64,000 nucleotides of DNA from a bacterium (lineage in GTDB: Bacteria; Armatimonadota; Zipacnadia; Zipacnadales; Zipacnadaceae). The number at the start of each line of letters is the position of its first letter. The stretch's first letter is position 1. This document shows positions 43,698 to 51,453 of this stretch, one piece after another. Under the pieces are notes generated by a model that worked only from the letters and a program-made list of their open reading frames with translations, had not been told where the DNA came from and searched no databases. Position numbers and translations under genes: made by a program. The stretch is taken from the NCBI GenBank assembly GCA_030615605.1, contig JAUWYY010000009.1:1-64000 (forward strand), read 5' to 3'.

Positions 43698-44186
43698 TTA
43701 CTCAGTGCTGAAGCTCACGTAGGCCCGCTGCTCGACGCGGTTCCATTCCACCGCAATGCCGAACAAGTTGCAGTAAAAGCGCAGCGGTACATACATGGCG
43801 GCTCCGCGCTTGATCGGAGCCCGTTGCACGTCGGTCTTCACTCCGTTGAGCATAACGTAGTGCTCGCCGGGCAGCACTCGCACCAACACTTCATTGCGTT
43901 CAAGTTCGGTCAGATTTTTAGGTGGACCGGTGAGAAGTTTCCCGCCAATATGGCGCATCAGGTCCAGCAGAGTAACGTACACCCGCTCATCCTTCAGGAA
44001 AGGCTTGTATTCAAAGTCGCCCTCCCGGCCATTGAACCAGACCATCTCCCGCTGGATCGTCTTGCGCTCGATGAGCTGAAAATCGGGTGCTGAGCTCTGC
44101 GCCCACACCAATGCTACCGTACTGAGCAGAAGGCTGGCAACTACTGCGATGGCTGCTATCTTTCCGATTTGCCCTGTGGTCTGCAT
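43698..44186 (-). CDS. Copper amine oxidase N-terminal (stalk) domain protein
   Basis: 162 residues from ATG 44186 (GGGAGGC upstream). Signal peptide (AAIAVVASLLLSTVALVWAQ), then one copper-amine-oxidase-N-like domain: VYVTLLDLMRHIGGKLL, YVMLNGVKTDVQRAPIKRGAAMYVPLRFYCNLFGIAVEWN. This stalk domain is common in surface proteins of Armatimonadota and Firmicutes and usually repeats or carries other domains; here it is alone. A second, related protein is at 63544. Confidence 0.85.
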   Translation of the reverse strand: MQTTGQIGKIAAIAVVASLLLSTVALVWAQSSAPDFQLIERKTIQREMVWFNGREGDFEYKPFLKDERVYVTLLDLMRHIGGKLLTGPPKNLTELERNEVLVRVLPGEHYVMLNGVKTDVQRAPIKRGAAMYVPLRFYCNLFGIAVEWNRVEQRAYVSFSTE

Positions 44187-44427
44187 CAAAATGCCTCCCG
44201 GATAGCGTAAGGATACCCTACAACCACCAGTAGTATAGCACAATCACTGGCCTGGTGTCAAAAGATATTACCTGCCGTTGTGAATCTCCGGCGAATTCCT
44301 GCCTACCCTCCGGCTCGCTGTGCTATGCTGTGGTGATAGGGACACGACGTAGTCAACAAGAAGGATAGAGAGAACTCGGCAGAGAATCACCTCTCAGTGC
44401 AACATCATACACGCTCAAAGGTAGACT

Positions 44428-45027
44428 ATGGATTACGAAGCTCATATGTACTATTCGGACCAGCTTGAATCACTACTTGTAGAAATAGTCGATTTCTTTG
44501 AGGGAACACCAAAAGTACCCCTCAACGTTATTGAGGGATTTCCCGGAGTGGGCGTCTATGGGCTTTATCACTCTGGTGACGTTAAGATGTATGACGGACA
44601 CCCAGCATCCCGACCCATGTATGTTGGTAAGGCGGTGCCTCGCGGATGGCGTCAAGCCCGGGAGCCCGACACCGATGATCCACAGCTCTTTATTCGACTA
44701 CAGGAGCACTCAAGGAGCATTGAGCAAGCCCAGAATCTTCAGGTGCAGGATTTCAGTTGCCGCTTTGTGATTATGGTGGACGCGGCCGCTGACCTCATTG
44801 CTTCCGTCGAAAATGCACTCATTCGCCGCTACCTCACCCTCTGGAACACTGTCATTGATGGCTTCGGAAATCATGACCCCGGGAGTGGCCGTTATGATCA
44901 AGCTCCATCTGAGTGGGACATCGTTCATCCGGGACGCCCGTGGGTAGCTAATCTGAGAGATACGCCGCCCGATAGCTCTATAGTCGAACGAAAGGTTCGA
45001 ACGCACATTGCTGCACTCCTAGATTAG
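44428..45027 (+). CDS. Type II restriction endonuclease, Eco29kI family (GIY-YIG)
   Basis: 199 residues. The GIY-YIG core appears as GVYGLYH (42-48) and MYVGKA (64-69), followed by the Arg region (PRGWRQAR), Glu128 in SVENALI and Asn residues in WNTVIDGFGNHDPG. The closing segment SEWDIVHPGRPW is typical of Eco29kI-like endonucleases, which cut CCGCGG in the known case. The specificity here cannot be read from sequence. The gene ends in a 4-nt overlap with a convergent DNA methyltransferase (45024), together a restriction-modification pair. Its base composition is more even than the surrounding genes, which suggests transfer. Confidence 0.85.
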   Translation: MDYEAHMYYSDQLESLLVEIVDFFEGTPKVPLNVIEGFPGVGVYGLYHSGDVKMYDGHPASRPMYVGKAVPRGWRQAREPDTDDPQLFIRLQEHSRSIEQAQNLQVQDFSCRFVIMVDAAADLIASVENALIRRYLTLWNTVIDGFGNHDPGSGRYDQAPSEWDIVHPGRPWVANLRDTPPDSSIVERKVRTHIAALLD

Positions 45028-46382
45028 GATTTACGAAGCGCGACGGCTGTTTCATATAAGCTGACGTCAGCACTCCCGCGTCGCACACTTGAATTCGTAA
45101 TGCTGTCGCCTACTCTTTTCTTCCTCAATATGTGAGAGTCTGAGTGCAGGCCACACTTGTGGCCCATCTCGCTCAGAACCCTGTCTACTTCGACATTGAT
45201 CCCTTGTATAATATGATTGCCCACCACCACCACGGCGGTACTGCCCGGCCTGAGCAGCTTCTCGACAAGTTGAATGAAACGCCACGAATCATTGAAGTAC
45301 CGAGCCGCGTAATTGGCCCATCCAGGTCCTCCGTACTGTCCTTTCTCAGTCCTCTGGCTTCGAATCTCGTCTACGAGCTGAGATACTTCAGGAAGGTCAA
45401 ATTGCAAGTCAATACGAGGTCCATTCCGCACGGTCTGCCAAAAAGTCCCATAACTCTCTTCTTCAAGCTCCCTCAGTTCATCCCGCGATTCGGCAAATCC
45501 CAGCCAATACAGGTGTGGGCGGGTATTACGCACATAGTGATAATTGTTCAAATACGGGGGAGACGTCACAATCAGGTCCACACTAGAGGGCTTGAGTCGA
45601 CCTGTATGTACGCATCCAAAAAAGGATTCATGGTAGAGAGTCCCTTCGCCTAATGCACTCGTCGGAATCCTGCTTGCTTGTTCGATGTCCTTTCTCATCT
45701 GAGACAATTTGTGCGCTATTATCCCTTTGACATCTGCCTCCTCCACTAGAGGCCTGTCCGCGCCAGGCCGAGTACAGAGACTAGGCTCATATGTGTAATT
45801 AGAGTACGAAACCAAAGTGGACCCGAAAGCTATGCGCATCAAGTCGCGGCGCAAACCTGAATCAAGTTCGTCTATGAAGTCCATCACCAACAGGACTTGC
45901 GGTAGTATGCTTGGTGAGAAGAAGTCTATCCGAGACCGAAAGCCCTTTGGTGGCGCTGATGCAGGCTCCCGTCCTTGCTGTTGTGCCTCATGCATCCACG
46001 ACTCAAATTGGCTGAGCAAGTCGTCAACATACTTCGGATTTCCACGGAGAGCCTCCAGCTTGGTACGAGCAGTAAGTGCAGCAAATGGGTTTATCTCGAA
46101 GCCTATTGCATCATAGCCCGCGACTATCGCCTCGACCAGCGCAGTTCCCACTCCGGCGAAAGGATCTAGTACAAGCCCTTCTTCTCTCTTCATGTAGTCC
46201 TTAATGCAATCGCGGACTAGATCTGCTGAGAACCCCGCTATCCAATTGACCCAGCGATGGAAGGGTTCTTCACGGTTTTCGGAAAACGCTGGGCCTGAGG
46301 AGTCCCCCGTATATTGCAGAAGAGGTAACTGCTGCTGACCGAATGGCTCTGCAGCCATTGATCTAAGAGTCCTCTGAGTCAT
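45024..46382 (-). CDS. DNA methyltransferase (amino-type, TSPPY) of the restriction system
   Basis: 452 residues from ATG 46382, preferred because GGAGG lies just upstream. The SAM-binding motif DPFAGVGTA (73-81) precedes the catalytic TSPPY (273-277). This is an exocyclic amino methyltransferase (N4-cytosine or N6-adenine type); the S in SPPY favours N4-cytosine. It would protect the host from the convergent GIY-YIG endonuclease. The Eco29kI system uses a C5-cytosine methyltransferase, so this pairing is different. It probably has its own promoter upstream of 46382. Confidence 0.85.
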   Translation of the reverse strand: MTQRTLRSMAAEPFGQQQLPLLQYTGDSSGPAFSENREEPFHRWVNWIAGFSADLVRDCIKDYMKREEGLVLDPFAGVGTALVEAIVAGYDAIGFEINPFAALTARTKLEALRGNPKYVDDLLSQFESWMHEAQQQGREPASAPPKGFRSRIDFFSPSILPQVLLVMDFIDELDSGLRRDLMRIAFGSTLVSYSNYTYEPSLCTRPGADRPLVEEADVKGIIAHKLSQMRKDIEQASRIPTSALGEGTLYHESFFGCVHTGRLKPSSVDLIVTSPPYLNNYHYVRNTRPHLYWLGFAESRDELRELEEESYGTFWQTVRNGPRIDLQFDLPEVSQLVDEIRSQRTEKGQYGGPGWANYAARYFNDSWRFIQLVEKLLRPGSTAVVVVGNHIIQGINVEVDRVLSEMGHKCGLHSDSHILRKKRVGDSITNSSVRRGSADVSLYETAVALRKS

Positions 46383-46515
46383 GCACGACCCCTCCATCCT
46401 GGAGAATATGTGGAAGTGCCGGCAACATATGTTCCACTCCATACTATACCACAAGTCACCAGCTCTGTCAAATCTTTTTGAGGAGCTTTCTTGTGCATGG
46501 CATTATTCTGCCCTT

Positions 46516-47772
46516 CTACGTTCCCATTTTCCAACTGGACAGATACTCTTGTTGCTCGGGCGTCAGCGTGTCTATGGATATGCCCATCGTTTCCAGTTTG
46601 AGGGCGGCAATTCGCTCGTCAATGTGCTGGGGGACTGTATGAACAGCCACCGGCAGCGGCTGATCTAAGCCCGCCACGTATGCGGCGCACAGCGCCTGAT
46701 TGGCAAAGCTCATATCCATCACCGAGGCCGGGTGCCCTTCGGCCGCAGCCAGGTTGGCCAGCCGCCCCTGCCCAATTACGCACAACTCCCGTCCGTCTTG
46801 AAGGTGATATGCCTCCAGATTAGGTCGAATGGTGCGGACCGTTGTACTCATATCGTGCAGATCGGTCAGGTCAATCTCCACATCGAAGTGACCGGAGTTC
46901 GCCAGCACCGCGCCGTCCTTCATCACCTCAAAGTGCTCGCGGCGAACCACGGACTTGTCGCCAGTAACGGTGACGAATATGTCGCCGATTGCCGCCGCTT
47001 CGCTGATGGGCATGACCTGGTGGCCGTCCATCGCCGCGCGCAGCGCCCGCAGCGGCTCCACCTCACAGATGATTACCTTTGCCCCCATCCCGTCTGCTCG
47101 CATCGCCACGCCCCGACCGCAATCCCCGTAGCCGCAGACTACCACGTTCTTACCGGCTATTAGGATATTGGTAGCGCGCAAGATACCATCAATCGTGCTC
47201 TGGCCGGTGCCGTAGTAGTTATCAAACAGGTGCTTGGTGTTGGCATCATTGACGGCAATGAGCGGGTAGCGCAAGGCTCCATCAGCGGCCATCGCCCGCA
47301 GCCGGATTACCCCCGTAGTAGTCTCCTCCATACCCGCCTTGATGCCTTCGATCTGTTCCTGACGCTCCGAGTGCAGCGTCGAGATCAGATCCGCCCCGTC
47401 ATCAATGGTAATGGTCGGGTTGATATCCAGGATTCGATTGATGTGCTCGTAGTAGGTCTCGCGATCCTCGCCGTGCCGGGCGTAGACCGCTACCTTGTAG
47501 TCAGCAACCATACTGGCCGCCACCTCGTCCTGGGTGCTGAGCGGATTGCTAGCGCACAGGGCGACCTCCGCGCCACCCGCTTGCAGCGTCCGCATCAGGT
47601 TGGCCGTCTCGGAGGTGACATGCAGGCAGCAGCCGATCCGCTCCCCTCGCAGCGACTGCTCGGCGGCAAAGCGCTCGCGAATCAGCCTCAGCACCGGCAT
47701 CTGCCGATCCGCCCACTCAATGCGCTTCGCCCCCGCTTCTTTCAAATCAATGTCAGTTATGTCATAATCCAT
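46516..47772 (-). CDS. ahcY: Adenosylhomocysteinase
   Basis: It splits S-adenosylhomocysteine into adenosine and homocysteine and so keeps methylation running. 418 residues, with substrate motifs [23 protein letters not shown] and [18 protein letters not shown], and the NAD motif [14 protein letters not shown]. It lacks the internal insertion and the C-terminal Lys/Tyr tail of the eukaryotic/proteobacterial type and matches the shorter archaeal/Thermotoga type. GGGAGGT precedes ATG 47772. Confidence 0.96.
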   Translation of the reverse strand: MDYDITDIDLKEAGAKRIEWADRQMPVLRLIRERFAAEQSLRGERIGCCLHVTSETANLMRTLQAGGAEVALCASNPLSTQDEVAASMVADYKVAVYARHGEDRETYYEHINRILDINPTITIDDGADLISTLHSERQEQIEGIKAGMEETTTGVIRLRAMAADGALRYPLIAVNDANTKHLFDNYYGTGQSTIDGILRATNILIAGKNVVVCGYGDCGRGVAMRADGMGAKVIICEVEPLRALRAAMDGHQVMPISEAAAIGDIFVTVTGDKSVVRREHFEVMKDGAVLANSGHFDVEIDLTDLHDMSTTVRTIRPNLEAYHLQDGRELCVIGQGRLANLAAAEGHPASVMDMSFANQALCAAYVAGLDQPLPVAVHTVPQHIDERIAALKLETMGISIDTLTPEQQEYLSSWKMGT

Positions 47773-47856
47773 AGATAGTGGTACCTCCCATCAAGCTACC
47801 GGCGACCCGGACAGTTACTGCAAGTCCCTTGCCACAATATCGCCACTGTCATGTCT

Positions 47857-48753
47857 CTATTGCAGATAAGACTTCACATACTCCGCCACTGCCTTCTGCC
47901 ATGGGCGCAGCGGAGCGTGGCCCAGCGCTGCCCACCGCCGGTTTTCCAGCACCGAGAACGCCGGCCGCCGGGTGGGGCTGTCCCAGTCGGCGCCGGAAAT
48001 CTCAGTGATTGGTACACCGCTCAAGCCGGCGACGTCCAGTGCCGCTCGCGCCAGCTCCGCCCGCGAGCAGTAGCCGCTGTTGGTTAGATGAATAATGCCG
48101 CTGATTGGCTCCGCCACCAGTTCCCACAGTGCCCCGGCCATGTCCCGAGTGTAGGTCGGCGAGCCAATCTCGTCAACTACCCCCCCCACCTCGCCCCCGT
48201 GGCGAGCGTGGTCAATGATGGCCGCGACAAAATTGCGTCCTCCTGGCCCGAACATCCACTGCGTCCGCACGATCAGACAGTCGGCGGCAATCTGCTGCGC
48301 TGCTCGTTCACCCGCCAGCTTCGAGCGTCCGTAGGCGTTTATGGGATTGGGCGCATCCTCTTCGCTGTACGGGCTGCCCCTGGTCCCGTCGAAGACGTAG
48401 TCAGTGCTGATATAGATCAGCTTGGCGCCGCGCTCGGCACAAAAGACGGCCACCTTTTCGGTCGCCAGCGCATTATGTCGCTGCGCCAGTTCCGGCTCGC
48501 TGGTGGCACCGTCCACATCGGTATACCCGGCACAGTGAATTACTACATCAGGCTGGTCTCGTCCGCCGTAGCTGCGTTCGTGCAGCGAAGGAGGATATGG
48601 CCCCAGGGCACCGTCAATACCCTCGTCGGTACTCAGATCACCGTCAGCAATATCCACGCCAACCGTGCGTACTGCCGCCGGCGCCAGCTTCATCAGCGCC
48701 GACCCCAGCATCCCTGCTGCGCCGGTGATGACCGCTGTCTGTTGACCGCTCAT
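47857..48753 (-). CDS. rfbD: dTDP-4-dehydrorhamnose reductase with an in-frame palindromic insert
   Basis: It makes dTDP-L-rhamnose for surface polysaccharides. 298 residues from ATG 48753. The NAD(P) motif GAAGMLGSAL, STDYVFDGTRGSPYSEEDAPNP, and the YGRSK active site are intact. Between GALGP and PDVVIHCAGYTDVDGA the protein carries an extra stretch YPPSLHERSYGGRDQ, encoded by a copy of the dispersed TCCGCCGTAGC palindromic module (48562-48595). Its start overlaps the stop of the preceding gene (48750). Other rfb genes are not nearby. Confidence 0.9.
   Translation of the reverse strand: MSGQQTAVITGAAGMLGSALMKLAPAAVRTVGVDIADGDLSTDEGIDGALGPYPPSLHERSYGGRDQPDVVIHCAGYTDVDGATSEPELAQRHNALATEKVAVFCAERGAKLIYISTDYVFDGTRGSPYSEEDAPNPINAYGRSKLAGERAAQQIAADCLIVRTQWMFGPGGRNFVAAIIDHARHGGEVGGVVDEIGSPTYTRDMAGALWELVAEPISGIIHLTNSGYCSRAELARAALDVAGLSGVPITEISGADWDSPTRRPAFSVLENRRWAALGHAPLRPWQKAVAEYVKSYLQ
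48562..48595 (-). repeat. Palindromic module inside rfbD
   Basis: The plus strand reads TCCGCCGTAGCTGC, GTTCGT, GCAGCGAAGGAGGA: the same module as in the host-element copies 1, 3 and 6, with arms GCTGC/GCAGC. It is read through by the rfbD frame as about 11 residues (in YPPSLHERSYGGRD). The length difference is a multiple of three or was compensated, so the reading frame is preserved. Confidence 0.85.
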
Positions 48754-49376
48754 TGTGTTGTCCCGGATCTTGCGTCCCACCAACTGCGAAACTGGCCCAC
48801 ATCCCGGATACCATGCTCCAGCACAGCCTCGTAGATCTGGATCGACAGCATGGTGCGGCGATACTCTTGCTGGTAGCACAGAGTTTCCTTAATGGCCAGG
48901 ATGGCCGCGCGGGCTTCCTCGGTCATCAGGGATATCCATCTCTCCTGCCTGTGCGCGGTGCGTTTGGTCTTCTCAGGGGACACCGTGTGCAGGTCGAGCT
49001 TCCAGACGCTCTTGTCCTGCGGCTCTATGGAGTCCGTTCTAGTTGGGTCGGTAACCAGGAGACCCCAGTAGAAGCTCTGCAACCCGCCCGCTAGCCAATA
49101 CCTATGGAAATTCGTGCAGTCCAGGCGGACACACCATCCCGCCAGGGCCAGTCGCGTGCCTACCTGCCAGTGTCGCTCCCAGTCGGGCACTTCTTCGGCG
49201 CGGTCAAAGTCGAGGTCGCGCCATGTCATAGTGTGCATTGCATAGCTGCCAACAGGCCCATAGCTGGCCTCATTCAGTATGTCACCGATGCCCGAGTCGG
49301 CGAGCATGGAGTCTGCTTCAGACCGCAGTGCTTCATCCAGTGAGAAAAGCCGTTCGGCCTCAGAGTTCGTGGTCAC
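48750..49376 (-). CDS. Hypothetical protein, nucleotidyltransferase-like
   Basis: 208 residues. The segment YGPVGSYAMHTMTWRDLDF resembles the GS-x-x-L-G-L-x-T-W-R-D-x-D signature of small nucleotidyltransferase-fold proteins; the second half is helical. I cannot name the substrate. Its stop overlaps the ATG of rfbD (ATGA), so the two genes are coupled, and it lies about 50 nt after the Gfo/Idh gene. The assignment to the fold is by motif only. Confidence 0.5.
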   Translation of the reverse strand: MTTNSEAERLFSLDEALRSEADSMLADSGIGDILNEASYGPVGSYAMHTMTWRDLDFDRAEEVPDWERHWQVGTRLALAGWCVRLDCTNFHRYWLAGGLQSFYWGLLVTDPTRTDSIEPQDKSVWKLDLHTVSPEKTKRTAHRQERWISLMTEEARAAILAIKETLCYQQEYRRTMLSIQIYEAVLEHGIRDVGQFRSWWDARSGTTQ

Positions 49377-49423
49377 TTGCTATTCCCCCGTCCATGCGGC
49401 TCGTTTGCTCGCTCTCGATCTTC

Positions 49424-50497
49424 CTATATCTGCACCACGTTTCCCGTCTCCAGGCTCTCGTGGACGGCCGTGGCGATTTTGGTGGCTTGCAGCCCGTCGT
49501 TGCCGTCGGGATAGTCGCCCAGATCCTGGAGCGTGCCGCCCTCCAGCAGCAGGTTGACGTTGGTCACGAAATGCTCAATGCTGGTCATCCCGTAGCCCTC
49601 CCACACCTCGCGGCCCTGGACGTCGCTGCGCACCCGCAGGAAGCTCTCGTTGTGGGTCTGGTTCATCGGTTCATCGCCGGTGCATACCGTCATCGTTCCC
49701 CGATCCTGCGAGTCACATTCCAGCATCCCCTCGGTACCCACCAGCCGGATGCCCTGGTTGACGACGGCCGGGAAGCCGTCGGGCAGGATCCAGGCGGTGT
49801 CGAAAGCCACCGTCGCGCCGTTGTCGAAGACAACCTTCGCTGATATCGAATCCCAGCCGCCCACGCCCAGCTCAGCCAGCTTATCCTGGCGGCCGGTCGC
49901 CCAGACCGCTTGCCCGTCGGCCTGCAGCAGCCAGCGGGCCAGGTCGTAGAAGTGAATGCCCAGAAACCACGCGGGCGAGCTGTTCTTGGCCCACTGGGGG
50001 AACCAGTCGCGCGGCACCTCAATGCGGTCTTCCATATGCGCGTAGCCATATTCAATGTCGCCCAGATCGCCGGCGGCGAGCTTCTGGCGCATACGCCGGT
50101 GGTATTGGTCGTAGCGCTTGTGAAAATCCACCTGCAGCAGCACGCCCGCCTTCTGGCAGGCCTCAATCATCTCCACGCAGCCCTTGGCCGTGACATCCAG
50201 CGGCTTTTCGCACAGCACATTGACCCCCGCCTGCGCCGCGGCCAGTACGATATCCTTGTGCAGATGATCGGGCGTGACCACGGTCACCCCGTCAAGCTGC
50301 TCTTTCTCCAGCATCTCGGCGTAATCGCTATACGGCGTAAAGTCGAACTGCTCTTGGCGCTCTTCCAGCAGGCTCTCGTTTATCTCACCTCCGGCCACCA
50401 ACTGAGCGGTGCCGGTGTAGCCCAACTGCCGGAAACAGCGCAGGTGATTGATACCAAATGTCCCTAACCCAATAATGCCCAGCCGTGGCGTTGCCAT
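49424..50497 (-). CDS. Gfo/Idh/MocA-family oxidoreductase
   Basis: 357 residues from ATG 50497, with GGAGGG in front; the longer open frame is not coding. The N-terminal Rossmann fold has GIIGLGTFGINHLRCFRQLG and the family signature VLCEKPLDVTAKGCVEMI; the C-terminal domain has YAHMEDRIEVPRDWF and HFYDLARWLL with the catalytic Lys/His positions. It acts on a sugar or inositol-like substrate with NAD(P); the exact one is unknown. Downstream genes make dTDP-rhamnose, so a role in sugar metabolism fits. Confidence 0.88.
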   Translation of the reverse strand: MATPRLGIIGLGTFGINHLRCFRQLGYTGTAQLVAGGEINESLLEERQEQFDFTPYSDYAEMLEKEQLDGVTVVTPDHLHKDIVLAAAQAGVNVLCEKPLDVTAKGCVEMIEACQKAGVLLQVDFHKRYDQYHRRMRQKLAAGDLGDIEYGYAHMEDRIEVPRDWFPQWAKNSSPAWFLGIHFYDLARWLLQADGQAVWATGRQDKLAELGVGGWDSISAKVVFDNGATVAFDTAWILPDGFPAVVNQGIRLVGTEGMLECDSQDRGTMTVCTGDEPMNQTHNESFLRVRSDVQGREVWEGYGMTSIEHFVTNVNLLLEGGTLQDLGDYPDGNDGLQATKIATAVHESLETGNVVQI

Positions 50498-50524
50498 TAT
50501 CGTACCCTCCGTGAAGTTTCTCTG

Positions 50525-50581
50525 TCCGCCGTAGCTTCCTTGTCCGCCATAGCCTTGGCGAAGGCGGATGGCGAAGGCGGA
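50525..50581. repeat. Self-nested palindromic module
   Basis: An outer module TCCGCCGTAGCTTCCT ... GGCGAAGGCGGA contains a complete inner module TCCGCCATAGCCTTGGCGAAGGCGGA-type at 50543-50568. The inner copy sits in the loop of the outer, showing insertion of one module into another. It lies upstream of the Gfo/Idh gene in the 50498-50801 gap. Confidence 0.85.
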
Positions 50582-50801
50582 TCCTACCGAGGCAATGGTT
50601 TCCTCGTCAGCTTGATACTTACCTCCCTGGCCATCGTGGTTATTCAAGTTTGCCGCCCCCGCGGCCAATATCACTAACGACAAACGCATCGATGCACAAG
50701 CCATGCTGGCGAGGGAGCCAAATACAGTGAATCCAACAATCGGTTGGCCGGACGACTCTAACGGGTCACACTCCCGGTGTAGCGACGGGCTTGGTGGCGT
50801 C

Positions 50802-51392
50802 ATGACTGGTGCGCCGCCGTCGCGGGTATGGAGCCTGCAACTGCTCAATGCCACGGTGGAGAACAAAGACGGTTACACCGTCGGCCACTGCCGGCGGGTC
50901 CGTCAGTATGCCCGCATTTTGGGCGAGGTGCTGGGACTGGACGACGAGCAGCTCTGCACCTTGCAGATTGCCGCCGACTTTCATGACATCGGCAAGGTCG
51001 GCATCATCAGCCCTATTCTCAACAAGCTCGGCCCGCTGGACGACTTCGAATGGCGGGTTATCTATATGCACCCGCTGCTGGGCCGCGAGCTGTGGGAGGG
51101 GGCTATTCCCCGCTTGACCAACGTTGCCAGGATCATCTACCAGCACCACGAGCGCTGGGACGGGGATGGTTATCCCGACGGGCTGGCGGGTGAAGAAATC
51201 TGCGTGGAAGCCCGGATTATGGCGGTGGTAGACGCCTACGACGCGATGTGCAGCGACCGTCCCTACCGCCCGGCCCTGGCCGAACCAGTAATCTTCGAGG
51301 AGCTGCACACCGGCGCCGGGGGCCAGTTCGACCCGGAGGCGGCCGGTCTCTTCATTGACATCATCCAGGATAGGAAGGTCAAAGCGGCCTAG
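50802..51392 (+). CDS. HD-GYP domain protein, cyclic-di-GMP phosphodiesterase
   Basis: From ATG 50802 it has 196 residues; an ATG at 50703 in the same frame would add 33 residues of low-complexity sequence. The HD-GYP domain is complete with HDIGKVGI, HHERWDGDGYPDGLAGEEI and VVDAYDAM. Such domains hydrolyse cyclic-di-GMP. There is no receiver or sensor domain, so the regulation is by gene expression or by partners. It is followed 61 nt later by a GGDEF protein, so opposing enzymes of c-di-GMP turnover lie side by side. Confidence 0.88.
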   Translation: MTGAPPSRVWSLQLLNATVENKDGYTVGHCRRVRQYARILGEVLGLDDEQLCTLQIAADFHDIGKVGIISPILNKLGPLDDFEWRVIYMHPLLGRELWEGAIPRLTNVARIIYQHHERWDGDGYPDGLAGEEICVEARIMAVVDAYDAMCSDRPYRPALAEPVIFEELHTGAGGQFDPEAAGLFIDIIQDRKVKAA

Positions 51393-51453
51393 GCCACCGG
51401 CACGGTGTGCTTTGACAGCATACGCGCCTGTTCTAACCGCCCGGAGGGAGCAA

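Noticed and set aside
47773-47856. SAH riboswitch before ahcY
   Set aside because: The 80-nt region shows none of the conserved SAH riboswitch core sequences.
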